Of a DNA stretch of 34,326 nucleotides, positions 8,533-18,006 are shown in pieces (the first letter of the stretch is position 1; each line of letters begins with the position of its first letter). The notes beneath the pieces were generated by a model that was not told the DNA's origin, did not search any database, and saw nothing but the letters and a program-made list of their open reading frames with translations. Location: assembly GCA_030610995.1 (NCBI GenBank), contig JAUWQO010000018.1, positions 1-34,326 on the forward strand. The letters run 5' to 3'. Source of the stretch: Desulfobacterales bacterium (GTDB lineage: Bacteria > Desulfobacterota > Desulfobacteria > Desulfobacterales > ETH-SRB1). Position numbers and translations under genes: made by a program.

Positions 8533-8978
8533 TGTTTTTCAATAGAATAAAACCGGCTGTTTCCAAATACTTGCTTATTGCTCTTGCCGGCCTGATGTGG
8601 AGCACAGTGGGTGTGATGCTTTGTCGTATGGCTTATTACTGGCTTAAGGAAATCAACTGGCTCACTGCTCTACCTTTAGAGCTATTTGGGGTTATTTTGT
8701 CTTTGGCAGTATATCGCTTTGGATTTTCAGGGATCGCTCAAAAAAATATTGACCGTATCTGTCTACTCCCTGAAAGAGGATGTATTTTTGCATTTCAGGC
8801 ATGGAAAAGTTATCTTATCATTGCCTGTATGGTTACACTTGGAATCATTTTGCGGCATTCCCCTATTCCCAAGCAATACCTGGCAATTGTCTATACGACT
8901 ATAGGTGGAGCGCTCCTGCTGTCAAGTTTACACTATTACAGAGGGCTCTGGCGGTTGCTGATTCTGAAAAAACCGTGA
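8532..8978 (+). CDS. Small hypothetical membrane protein
   Basis: Overlaps the previous stop (TGATG); several hydrophobic segments (YLLIALAGLMWSTVGVML, ALPLELFGVILSLAVYRF, YLIIACMVTLGIIL, YLAIVYTTIGGALLLSS). Confidence 0.65.
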   Translation: MFFNRIKPAVSKYLLIALAGLMWSTVGVMLCRMAYYWLKEINWLTALPLELFGVILSLAVYRFGFSGIAQKNIDRICLLPERGCIFAFQAWKSYLIIACMVTLGIILRHSPIPKQYLAIVYTTIGGALLLSSLHYYRGLWRLLILKKP

Positions 8979-9019
8979 ACCGTTACGCTTACCGGAATCA
9001 ATAACAGGAGAATAATCAT

Positions 9020-9436
9020 ATGAAAAGTTACCGTAAAGAGCTGTGGTTCGAAGTTCCCGCAAGGCGAGGATTTATAAATATTACGCCTAAAGTTAGAGAG
9101 TGCCTGAAAAAAAGCGGGATAAAAGAAGGTTTGATACTCTGCAACGCCATGCATATTACAGCCTCGGTTTTTATAAATGACGATGAATCCGGTCTTCATC
9201 ACGACTATGATGTCTGGCTTGAAAAACTTGCTCCCCATGAGCCTGTCTCCATGTACAGGCATAATGTCGGCGAAGACAACGCGGACGCTCACATGAAAAG
9301 GCAGATAATGGGACGTGAAGTCGTTGTTGCGGTCACAGATGGTGAACTCGACTTTGGAACCTGGGAACAGATATTTTATGGAGAGTTTGACGGCAGAAGA
9401 CGCAAAAGAGTTCTTGTAAAGATAATTGGAGATTAG
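9020..9436 (+). CDS. YjbQ family protein (secondary thiamine-phosphate synthase-type, UPF0047)
   Basis: [57 protein letters not shown]...[40 protein letters not shown]. Confidence 0.92.
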   Translation: MKSYRKELWFEVPARRGFINITPKVRECLKKSGIKEGLILCNAMHITASVFINDDESGLHHDYDVWLEKLAPHEPVSMYRHNVGEDNADAHMKRQIMGREVVVAVTDGELDFGTWEQIFYGEFDGRRRKRVLVKIIGD

Positions 9437-9474
9437 AAGTTCAAGCAGTTTACACTTTATAATAGTAGGTTAAT

Positions 9475-10347
9475 ATGTCTTTGCTTAACTCTCTCCTTTA
9501 TGCTTTGAAAGAAGCTAAATACAATCCTATAACCATAATTCATGGTTCGTTATATGCCGCTACAGTAACGTATTTGAGGGTGTTGAAAAAACTTGTAAAG
9601 CTAAATTCCAAATCGTTCCGTAACCACATAAGCGAAACTTATCATAGCAAAGTGGTTCGATTGGATGATGCAGCCAAATTAATTACCATTAATAGGAATA
9701 TTGAACTCAGGGACTTAGATCAAGTACTTCCATATAGATATGCAAAAGACATTATACTCAAAAATCCTCAAAATATCGTGGTTTATGAATGCCCTTGCAG
9801 GGCTCAAAAAAGTGATCCGTGTAAACCGACAGATGTATGTTTGGTTGTTGGCGAGCCTTTTGCTGATCTAACCCGTATGTTTCAACCGTTTCGTTCTCGC
9901 AGAATAACTCCGGAAGAGGCGTTAAAGATTCTCAAAGAAGAGGATCAGAGGGGTCATGTCCATACGGCGTGGTTTAAGACAGTTATGCTAAATCGTTTTT
10001 ACGCGATTTGCAACTGTTGCAAGTGCTGCTGTTTGGGAATGAAATTCATGTTTGAGTACGACATGAAAACAGTTCTTCCATCAGGATATCGCGCCGTTAT
10101 CGGAGAGGATTGTGTCGGTTGTGGTGAATGTGCAAAATATTGCCAATTCGATGCAATAGAAATTATCTCAATTTTGGATAACGGCAAAAAAAAGAAGAAG
10201 GCTAAGGTTATCCCTGAGAGATGTTTTGGTTGTGGAATATGCGAAAGTAAATGTAAAAAAGAAAATATTTGTCTTATATTAGATGCTGAAAAAGGTATTC
10301 CGTTGAATATCGAAACGCTGGCACAATCTACTCAAAAGGTGGTCTAA
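9475..10347 (+). CDS. 4Fe-4S dicluster protein with additional Cys-rich motifs
   Basis: ECPCRAQKSDPCKPTDVC, CNCCKCCC, and ferredoxin motifs CVGCGECAKYCQFDA and CFGCGICESKCKKENICL. Confidence 0.8.
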   Translation: MSLLNSLLYALKEAKYNPITIIHGSLYAATVTYLRVLKKLVKLNSKSFRNHISETYHSKVVRLDDAAKLITINRNIELRDLDQVLPYRYAKDIILKNPQNIVVYECPCRAQKSDPCKPTDVCLVVGEPFADLTRMFQPFRSRRITPEEALKILKEEDQRGHVHTAWFKTVMLNRFYAICNCCKCCCLGMKFMFEYDMKTVLPSGYRAVIGEDCVGCGECAKYCQFDAIEIISILDNGKKKKKAKVIPERCFGCGICESKCKKENICLILDAEKGIPLNIETLAQSTQKVV

Positions 10348-10366
10348 ATTTAAAGTGAGCATCCTG

Positions 10367-11416
10367 TCACTGATAAGCTTGCGAAAGAGTAATTTGCCAG
10401 ATGTCCTTGCTGATCCGGTCCATGCTGATTTCGATATCCATGAAAAGCTTCAATACTTCGGAATTTGTCATGGTGTGTAGAGTCGGTTTAAGGGTGTTAT
10501 AGGAACCGCCGCCTGCCAGGGCAAAGGGGAGAAGCAACTGATCAGCGAGATGATCGCAGACAGGCACACCGGCAGCCAAGTAGCGGAGCGCTGCTTTAGC
10601 AGCCTTGTCTGCAACCGTTTCCGCTCTGACGCGTCTTTCCCCAAAACCGGTAAATACCTCTGAGATGTATTCGCTTTTAATCTCAATGGTGACAATGTTG
10701 CCCGGCCCCATGTCAGCCGGTTCTTCCTTGATATAGAGACATTCTTCACCCCATCCAAGCTTTTGCCCGATCACACCGATCTCTCGCTGCGCAATATGAC
10801 GTGGCAGACCGGCCACAGTGGCAATGGCGCGCTGCTCCAGAATTTTTCCTCGCTCATGGAGACAAAACGCTTTCAGTTTTTTAGCCGGCTGGATTGTCAC
10901 GCTCAACCTGCCTCCCCCTTTGGGGTAATACCCCGGACGTTCCAGGCGTGCTTCGACCTTTGGTCCCATACGGTTGATGATGGGCAGGAAGACCTGCTGC
11001 AGAAAGTCAAACGGAGGTGCAAAAGGGTTATGTGTGCCGCCTTCGAGTATCAGTGTTGATGGCCCGTTTGCGATCAGCAAGGCAGGAAGTATTGACTGCA
11101 GCACCAGAGTGGTGCTGCCGGCAGTACCAATGTCAAAATGGTAATGACCAGGCCTGATGGTCGTTGGAGCGAACATCAATTCCTGAGAGCCAAGTGTCGC
11201 TCCTTCAATCCTGGCGCCACCGATCTTTGCCGCAGCGTTGACACAGACCAGGTGCTGATGCCTGAAACCCGGTTTCTTTCGGCGTGCGCGCAGGTTTACC
11301 ATACGGAAAGGTTTGCCTAAACATAACGAAAGAGCCAGAGAGGTCCGCAGTATTTGCCCCCCTCCCTCGCCCATGGCACCGTCAATCAATACCAGGGCTC
11401 CTTTTTTGCTCCTCAT
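10367..11416 (-). CDS. rtcA: RNA 3'-terminal phosphate cyclase
   Basis: LIDGAMGEGGGQILRTSLALSLCLGKPFRMVNLRARRKKPGFRHQHL...GTAGSTTLVLQSILPALL; RtcA signatures. Confidence 0.93.
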   Translation of the reverse strand: MRSKKGALVLIDGAMGEGGGQILRTSLALSLCLGKPFRMVNLRARRKKPGFRHQHLVCVNAAAKIGGARIEGATLGSQELMFAPTTIRPGHYHFDIGTAGSTTLVLQSILPALLIANGPSTLILEGGTHNPFAPPFDFLQQVFLPIINRMGPKVEARLERPGYYPKGGGRLSVTIQPAKKLKAFCLHERGKILEQRAIATVAGLPRHIAQREIGVIGQKLGWGEECLYIKEEPADMGPGNIVTIEIKSEYISEVFTGFGERRVRAETVADKAAKAALRYLAAGVPVCDHLADQLLLPFALAGGGSYNTLKPTLHTMTNSEVLKLFMDIEISMDRISKDIWQITLSQAYQ

Positions 11417-11700
11417 TCTCCCACCATCAGCTTTTTATCAGATCATCAGCTTTGTAAAGGGAAAGTTTATGAACTTACCATTTGTTTTTTGACCAACAAG
11501 TTGTTATGAATACTTAGACCTAAGTTGAGCCATCTATTATAATAATAAAATAAAAAAATCATAACTTCAAGGAACGATTAAGCATATCAAAGATAAATTC
11601 AATTGGTTTGCTGGATGGTGAAAGGCTTGGAACTTGCTCAAAAATAACTTAGCATTTTGGCATCTCAGCTTCAAGCCACCTTTGGCAGGAGGAATAATTA

Positions 11701-12467
11701 TGATTAAGCAGGGCATGATTCATCCAAGAGAAGTGCTCCTCAAGCAGCGCCGGGAGATATTTGAACGGCGTCGACGGTTGAAAGCTGATTGGCAGGCTCT
11801 TGGAGAGCGGGATATTGAGCTGGAAGAAGAGGCTCAAAAGGCTGATGAAACGAGTCTTTTCGACCAGTTGAGTGAACTTGAAAAGGATGAGATTGAAGAT
11901 ATCGATCTTGCGCTGTGCAGAATTGCTGCGGGGAGTTATGGGATCTGTGAAAGCTGCGAGAAGATGATTTCCTTGAAACGGATGGAAGCGCTCCCGGCAA
12001 CCCGCCTGTGTCGCAGATGTGCACGAAGGTATGAGGAAAAACAAAAAAAGCTGCCTCGTGCCATGGAGGTGATTACCTGTGCGGAACTGCCGGATGAATA
12101 TAAGAATCTGACCGATGAGGAACTGCAGATGGTGATCCTTGAGCATCTTCGTAATGACGGTAGAGTCGATCAAGAAGAACTCGAAATCTCCTGCCGAAAC
12201 GGAGTGGTCTACCTGGAAGGTGTTGTTCCAAGCGAGAACGAGCGCCAGATTCTGTTGCGAATCCTGACAGATGTCATGGACTTTGCATCTGTTGTCGATC
12301 GCCTGGAAATCAACAGGCTGAGATGGGAACAGGAGGACCGTGCTCCAGGCAAAGCGGCTTTTAGACCCAGTGCCGATGTAGATGAAATCAGCGATGATGT
12401 GTTTGAATCCCAGGAAAAGGAAAGCCCTTACATGTTTCCCGACCGGCCGCCGGCGGAAAAAGAATGA
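11701..12467 (+). CDS. DksA/TraR C4 zinc-finger protein fused to a BON domain
   Basis: DLALCRIAAGSYGICESCEKMISLKRMEALPATRLCRRCARRYEE (DksA/TraR zinc finger), then LQMVILEHLRNDGRVDQEELEISCRNGVVYLEGVVPSENERQILLRILTDVMDFASVVDRLEI (BON). ATG at 11701 after AGGAGG. Confidence 0.85.
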
Positions 12468-12492
12468 TGATCGACAAGGAGGAGGAAATACC

Positions 12493-13023
12493 ATGAAAAT
12501 TCCATTGCAGATTACTGCCCGCAACTTTGATCTTACCGAGACAATCGAAGACGCGATTCGCGAGAAAGCGCGAAAATTAGACCTCTTTTATGACCAGATC
12601 ATGAGATGCAGGGTGCTGGTTGAGGCTCCTCACCGGCGCCGTCATAAGGGTGTTTTGTACAATACGCGGATCGATATAACAGTACCTGATAAAGAGATAG
12701 TGATAAAAAGAGAGCCCCATGAAGACCTTTATGTTTCCATAGGAGATGCCTTCCGTGCGGCACAACGTCAGATTGAAGATTATGATAGAGAGCGGCGCAG
12801 GAAAGTCAAATACCATGAAGAAATGCCTCGCGCCATTGTCAGCGCACTATTTCCGGAAAAAGGTTACGGCTTTCTGACCACACCGGATGGTCGGGAGTTT
12901 TATTTTCATAAAAACAGCGTACTTGGAGATAAGTTCAAAGATCTTAAGATTGGAACGAAGGTGCGTTTTGTGGAAGAATTAGGAGAAAAGGGGCCCCAGG
13001 CCAGCACCGTAAAAGTGAAATAG
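12493..13023 (+). CDS. HPF/RaiA-type ribosome-associated protein fused to a cold-shock domain
   Basis: MKIPLQITARNFDLTETIEDAIREKARKLDLFYDQIMRCRVLVEAPHRR...EDLYVSIGDAFRAAQRQIEDYDR, then GYGFLTTPDGREFYFHKNSVLGDKFKDLKIGTKVRFVEELGEKGPQASTV (CSD). AGGAGG RBS. Confidence 0.9.
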   Translation: MKIPLQITARNFDLTETIEDAIREKARKLDLFYDQIMRCRVLVEAPHRRRHKGVLYNTRIDITVPDKEIVIKREPHEDLYVSIGDAFRAAQRQIEDYDRERRRKVKYHEEMPRAIVSALFPEKGYGFLTTPDGREFYFHKNSVLGDKFKDLKIGTKVRFVEELGEKGPQASTVKVK

Positions 13024-13046
13024 GAAACAGTTGTGAAATATGAGTG

Positions 13047-13328
13047 TTATACGATTTTAAACGTTGCAGCCTCAATATGCCCCTGTTTGCATTGAGGGCA
13101 ACGACCGGGACGAGATAAACGTTTCCGGTCTTTAAATATATAATCACAGGTCAAACAGTGAAACGGATGAATCATAAGTTTCTTTTTTTGGGGCCTTATT
13201 GAATGGCGAATATGCTCAAGATGATCGTAAACCTCTTTTTCTCGAATCCCCAATGCCTTAGAAATTCCTCTGGCATTCATTTCATGGTTTTCAAGAAGCG
13301 ACATGATCTGCCGGCGAATTGTTTGCAT
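13047..13328 (-). CDS. HTH transcriptional regulator fused to Zn-ribbon (COG3357-like)
   Basis: MQTIRRQIMSLLENHEMNARGISKALGIREKEVYDHLEHIRHSI...HCLTCDYIFKDRKRLSRPGRCPQCKQGHI; the internal Met at 13328 avoids the repeat upstream. Confidence 0.75.
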   Translation of the reverse strand: MQTIRRQIMSLLENHEMNARGISKALGIREKEVYDHLEHIRHSIRPQKKKLMIHPFHCLTCDYIFKDRKRLSRPGRCPQCKQGHIEAATFKIV

Positions 13329-13343
13329 TAAAATATGATGCAC

Positions 13344-13470
13344 TCGTAAAAAGTCCCTTTGGCCTGTCATTTCGAGTGAAACGAGAAATCTTTATTCTGA
13401 AACCTATTGAAAAGATAAGATTTCTCCCTGCGGTCGAAATGACACATTCGATGAATTCGACTTTTTACGA
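13344..13470. repeat. Palindromic intergenic element
   Basis: TCGTAAAAAGTC ... GACTTTTTACGA outer arms; inner TGTCATTTCGAG..GAGAAATCTT / AAGATTTCTC..GTCGAAATGACA. Confidence 0.75.
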
Positions 13471-13578
13471 ATTCATCATTATTGACCTCGGGAAAAACGT
13501 ATTTTTAGAAAAGAACAGCTCTCATAAGATGTTATTTTACCTTACCAGAGGACCTATGGCTTATCAAGGGGATTCAAT

Positions 13579-14022
13579 ATGAAATATTCACAGGCAAAAC
13601 AGGGGCGTATTTTTGTTATACGTCTTGAAGACGGAGATATTGTTCATGAAGAGATTGAAAGGTTTGCGCGCAAGCAGTCCATTAAGGCTGCATCATTAAT
13701 TATTATCGGAGGAGCTGACAAAGACAGCAAGCTGGTGGTAGGGCCGGAGCAGGGACGCATGAAAACCATATTGCCAATGGAGCATATCCTTGACGATGTT
13801 CATGAAGTAGCAGGTGTTGGAACCATTTTCCCTGACGACGAGGGTAATCCAACGCTTCATATGCACATGGCTTGTGGTAGAAAAACATTTACAACAACCG
13901 GATGCATCCGCAATGGCGTAAAGGTGTGGCACATAATGGAAGTCATCCTTTTTGAATTAACGGAAACAACCGGTATCAGAACGTTTGAACCCCAAACAGG
14001 ATTAAAGCTGCTAAATCCATAG
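13579..14022 (+). CDS. PPC/DUF296 domain protein
   Basis: GRIFVIRLEDGDIVHEEIERFARKQSIKAASLIIIGGADKDSKLVVGPE...TLHMHMACGR...GCIRNGVKVWHIMEVILFEL. Confidence 0.88.
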   Translation: MKYSQAKQGRIFVIRLEDGDIVHEEIERFARKQSIKAASLIIIGGADKDSKLVVGPEQGRMKTILPMEHILDDVHEVAGVGTIFPDDEGNPTLHMHMACGRKTFTTTGCIRNGVKVWHIMEVILFELTETTGIRTFEPQTGLKLLNP

Positions 14023-14030
14023 CCTTATAT

Positions 14031-14238
14031 GGCATCCTTCATTCACCAGTTTACACTTTTTTCGAAAAAGCGAGTATTATCGAATTGAATACCGATGTCG
14101 AAACTGGAAACTGGAAATTTGAAATTAGGTAACGCATCTACATCTTTGTATTTTTTCCAATTTCTAGTTTCAAATTTCACTGCCAAAATACAAGATCAAC
14201 AAAGTGTAAACTACTTTTGACTTGTTGTGAAGGATGCC
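14031..14238. repeat. About 208-bp palindromic element downstream of DUF296 gene and rpsI
   Basis: GGCATCCTTC ... GAAGGATGCC ends; AGTTTACACTTT / AAAGTGTAAACT; inner GAAATTTGAAATTAG / CAATTTCTAGTTTCAAATTTC. Confidence 0.7.
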
Positions 14239-14255
14239 CATTATATCCATAAATA

Positions 14256-14651
14256 TTAACGTTTTGAAAACTGAAAATGAGCCCTTGCGCCCTTTTGACC
14301 GTATTTTTTTCTTTCTTTCACCCTGGAATCACGTTTGACAAAACCGGCCTTTTTCAGAACCTGTCTGAGTTCAGGGTCGGATAGCATTAGCGCCTTTGTA
14401 ATGCCGTGTCTGATCGCACCGGCCTGTCCTGAAACGCCTCCGCCTTTAACACGCACCTTTATATCAAACAACCCAATAGTATTGGTTAGAGCAAGCGGCT
14501 GAGTCATAATTGTCTTTGCCGATTCAATCTTGAAATAATCTTCCACTGGACGATCATTAACGACAATTGCTCCCTTTCCGGGCATTAGCCAGGTTCTGGC
14601 AATAGCGTTCTTTCGCTTTCCTGTTGCATAATAAACATTTTCTTTATTCAT
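14256..14651 (-). CDS. rpsI: 30S ribosomal protein S9
   Basis: [34 protein letters not shown]...[24 protein letters not shown]. Confidence 0.98.
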   Translation of the reverse strand: MNKENVYYATGKRKNAIARTWLMPGKGAIVVNDRPVEDYFKIESAKTIMTQPLALTNTIGLFDIKVRVKGGGVSGQAGAIRHGITKALMLSDPELRQVLKKAGFVKRDSRVKERKKYGQKGARAHFQFSKR

Positions 14652-14705
14652 ATACTATTTCCTGATAATAATTAAATTTAAACTCACATTTTTAGTTGCA
14701 AAACG

Positions 14706-15134
14706 CTAAACAGCCTCTGGTTGCTGAGATATATGAGGGTGCTTATCGCCTGCATAAACTTTCAACTTTTTAAACAGCTTGCTCCCAAGCCTGTTTTTAG
14801 GAAGCATCCCTTTGACAGCAAAACGGATAAGATCTTCAGGCCTCTTTTCCAATAGTTTCTTTGCGGTAATTGTTTTTAACCCTCCGATATAACCGCTATG
14901 CCGATAATAGCATTTCTGGTCCAATTTCCTTCCGGTAAGAACAATTTTGTCAGCGTTTATAACTATAACCCAGTCACCTGTATCCACATGTGGAGTAAAT
15001 AACGGGTTGTGTTTACCCCTAAGACGTGAAGCTATCAAAGAAGCCAGCCTGCCGAGAACCGCTCCTTTTGCATCAACAATATACCATTTACCCTTATTAT
15101 CTGACTGAGTCGCACTGTATGTATATTTTTTCAC
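14706..15134 (-). CDS. rplM: 50S ribosomal protein L13
   Basis: [54 protein letters not shown]...; adjacent to rpsI. Confidence 0.98.
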   Translation of the reverse strand: MKKYTYSATQSDNKGKWYIVDAKGAVLGRLASLIASRLRGKHNPLFTPHVDTGDWVIVINADKIVLTGRKLDQKCYYRHSGYIGGLKTITAKKLLEKRPEDLIRFAVKGMLPKNRLGSKLFKKLKVYAGDKHPHISQQPEAV

Positions 15135-15253
15135 TCTATTTTCCCCTCCCTAAAAAGAGTTTTTATAAATTAAAATATTATATCCTGTCAAGGATAAAAA
15201 TCAGGTGAAAACATCTCTTCATACGAAAAAACACTTTAGCACTTTAAAAAATC

Positions 15254-15516
15254 GTAATTATTCAGCCACCGATCTACGCTGATCATCACTGATATTTTTT
15301 CTTTTATTGTGTTGCCCACATAACATGAAAATTCCGTCATTCCGGGCATGACATGAAAGCGATGTTGCTTAGCGAGAATGTATTTTCACGGTAAATTAGT
15401 TTAACCTTGAAGTTTGAACCGCTTGGTTACTTGTATTTAAACCTATCTGCGTTCATCTGTGCCTGCCCCGTAGGTCAGATGATCGTACTGGGGTGAATCT
15501 GTGGCTGAATAGTTAC
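15254..15516. mobile_element. MITE-like repeat, copy A
   Basis: Terminal inverted repeats GTAATTATTCAGCCAC...GTGGCTGAATAGTTAC; ends shared with the copy at 22032-22211. Confidence 0.65.
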
Positions 15517-15549
15517 AAAAAATCTAAACTGTTACTAATTTTGCGGGAA

Positions 15550-15990
15550 TTATTTTTCGGAGAGAGGTTTTGTGCTATTTATTTTAAGCTGACGTTCAAC
15601 CATATCGGCAAGTGTTAAGGAATCAAGCATATTGTTTATTGTATTTTGTATATCTTTCCATATGTTATAGGTAACACATTTCTTAGCTCGATTACATGTC
15701 TCAGGATTATCAACACAATCTACAGGGAACATAGATCCCTCTAAAGCATCGATAATATCACGCAGCTTAATCTGGTGAACATCTTTACTGAGCGTATATC
15801 CTCCTCCAGCTCCACGAACACTCCTGATGAGGCCGGCCATTTTCAACAGCGGGATTAGTTGTTCCATGTATTTAACAGAAATACCCTGCCGGTGTGCCAA
15901 ACTCTTCACGGAAACAGGGCCTTTTTCATAATTTATAGCTATATCCAACATAGCTCTGGTGCCATAGCGTGATTTAGTTGACAGCCTCAT
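15550..15990 (-). CDS. Rrf2 family transcriptional regulator
   Basis: MRLSTKSRYGTRAMLDIAINYEKGPVSVKSLAHRQGISVKYMEQLIPLLKMAGLIRSVRGAGGGYTLSKD, plus Cys motif CVDNPETCNRAKKC. Confidence 0.93.
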   Translation of the reverse strand: MRLSTKSRYGTRAMLDIAINYEKGPVSVKSLAHRQGISVKYMEQLIPLLKMAGLIRSVRGAGGGYTLSKDVHQIKLRDIIDALEGSMFPVDCVDNPETCNRAKKCVTYNIWKDIQNTINNMLDSLTLADMVERQLKINSTKPLSEK

Positions 15991-16126
15991 TTAGATTTGC
16001 CCTCTTGCTTCTTTTTTGAGAAAAACGATCCTGGGCGGATTAACCGCAGAAATATATTGAACTGCAAAAGTATATAAATTTAAAAATAGCAAGCTTTGTG
16101 GCCTCTTGTCAAGGTTGTTGCTAAAA

Positions 16127-16513
16127 TCACTTTTTCATTGGATGGCACTCACCGCATGTAATCGGGCCTTTACCTTCCTTTTCATGACACCCCTTGCAGT
16201 TTTCATGAAATGCCTTCATTAGCGGTATCGTCTTGCCGTCAGCCTCAAGCTTATGGCATTCGGCGCACTCGGTTTCAGCAGAATCATCCCAAACATTTTC
16301 ACCATCTTTGTATATATGATGACATTCCAGACAATCGATTTCTGCTTCATCAGTATGAAGAACATGCGGGAAAAGAGCCGCAGATCTCTCACGTTCCACA
16401 AAGATATCATGCTTCAGGCTTTTGATGTCATCCTGAGCATATACAGCGCCAATGATAAAAAGAGACGCCAAACCCGCTATCGCTATATATAATGCTATCC
16501 TATTTTTTTCCAT
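16127..16513 (-). CDS. Cytochrome c3-type multiheme cytochrome
   Basis: Signal-like N-terminus; four CXXCH motifs (CLECHH, CAECHK, CKGCHE, CGECHP). Confidence 0.85.
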   Translation of the reverse strand: MEKNRIALYIAIAGLASLFIIGAVYAQDDIKSLKHDIFVERERSAALFPHVLHTDEAEIDCLECHHIYKDGENVWDDSAETECAECHKLEADGKTIPLMKAFHENCKGCHEKEGKGPITCGECHPMKK

Positions 16514-16550
16514 TCCAATCAGCCTCAAATTTTTTTGTCATATACAACGG

Positions 16551-17954
16551 TTACTCTTCTTTTGGTTTTAAATGATCCGGCACAATCGCCATCTCGAGAA
16601 GAATAGGCTTCAGGAAACTCCACTTGATTCCAATTTTGTAAACTTCTTCCAGGTCCCTGATTGCATCCCAGCAATTATGGCACGCGGAAACAACAAATTT
16701 TGCTCCGGTTGCCAGAATTTGATCACGCTTGACTTTCATGCCTATATTCCTTTGTTGCCTATAACGTCCAATGCCGTTCATTCCGCCGCCGCCGCCGCAA
16801 CAAAAATTGTGTTCACGGTTCGGGCTCATTGGACGAAAATCTTCTGCTATGTATGACATGATTTTACTTGTAACATCAGTCAAACCATGATTCCTAATAT
16901 AGTTGCACGGATCCTGAAGCGTGACAGGTTCTTTGATTTTTTTGGCTGGATCCAGCTTAAGCTTTCCTGTTTCCAGCGCCTCTAATACCCACTCAACGTA
17001 ATGAAACCCCGGTGCAGGTGGCTCGCCGTTTTTTCGTCCAGCCCAGTAAGGCCCTTCAGTAATGGTTGCACGATGCTGATGGCCGCATTCTGTGCCAACA
17101 TATCTCTTTACTTTTAGCCTTTCCATTGCCGCATAGACTCCTTCTACCTGCTGCTTGCAACATGCCCAGTCACCGGCAAACATAGCCAAACTTGTTCCTT
17201 CCCAGCCTTTGCTGGGGACTGTCCAGCTCTCACCGGCCAGATGGAACAAAATTGCAGCCTCTGCAAGATCCTGTGGATAATGTTTTGGTTCACGGGCATT
17301 TACTACATACATTATATCCGCCCCTACTTTATCGACAGGAATTTCAAGGCCGGGATAATATTCCTCGTTTTCTTCCGCCATCCACTCACAGGTTTCAACA
17401 TAGTCTTCTACAGTAACATCCATCTGTGCGTTATATAGCCAATGCATACATGATCCGATTTTCATCTCATGCGGCACAAAACCCTGCGAAAAGCACAGAC
17501 CTCTCAAGTAGCTGAACATGACACCCATATCAATGCCATGAGGACAATACATTCCGCAACGATTACAACAGGTACATTTACCCCATGCGGTATCCATGCA
17601 ATTTATCATGAATTGCGTGTCAACATCCCCCTTTCTTTTTACCAGTTTACCAAGTGTGGATTGTATTTTATAAGAGGGGATCTGCTTTGGATCATTATCA
17701 TTTGCAAGATAAAAGAAACAGGTGTCAGCGCACAAACTGCAATGAGCGCAAATCTCAAGCCATGTACGGATGCGAGACTTGCAGGTAGCATCCAAAGTTT
17801 TCTTTAAGGCCGCTGTATCAACGGGAAATACTTCCATCTCCTTATAATACCTTATGCCCTTGTCTGCCAATAAAAGATCGAGCTCTTTTTTGGTCTTCAC
17901 AGCTTTTCTGGTGACAAGAGGTGGTAAGTCCTGGTTTTTTGCTTCTTGTGCCAT
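16551..17954 (-). CDS. HdrD/DsrK/TmcB-like Fe-S protein
   Basis: [23 protein letters not shown], and CCG-type domains ([33 protein letters not shown]). Confidence 0.85.
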   Translation of the reverse strand: MAQEAKNQDLPPLVTRKAVKTKKELDLLLADKGIRYYKEMEVFPVDTAALKKTLDATCKSRIRTWLEICAHCSLCADTCFFYLANDNDPKQIPSYKIQSTLGKLVKRKGDVDTQFMINCMDTAWGKCTCCNRCGMYCPHGIDMGVMFSYLRGLCFSQGFVPHEMKIGSCMHWLYNAQMDVTVEDYVETCEWMAEENEEYYPGLEIPVDKVGADIMYVVNAREPKHYPQDLAEAAILFHLAGESWTVPSKGWEGTSLAMFAGDWACCKQQVEGVYAAMERLKVKRYVGTECGHQHRATITEGPYWAGRKNGEPPAPGFHYVEWVLEALETGKLKLDPAKKIKEPVTLQDPCNYIRNHGLTDVTSKIMSYIAEDFRPMSPNREHNFCCGGGGGMNGIGRYRQQRNIGMKVKRDQILATGAKFVVSACHNCWDAIRDLEEVYKIGIKWSFLKPILLEMAIVPDHLKPKEE

Positions 17955-18006
17955 ATTTATCTCTCCAGTATGAAATTATTAATAATAATTCGTTATAAAA
18001 CCACCA

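Noticed and set aside
11649-12524. 291-aa minus-strand ORF opposite the DksA-BON gene
   Set aside because: Antisense shadow of well-supported plus-strand coding; no recognisable family, odd composition.
13319-13582. 87-aa plus-strand ORF before the DUF296 gene
   Set aside because: Mostly the palindromic element read through; no protein family.
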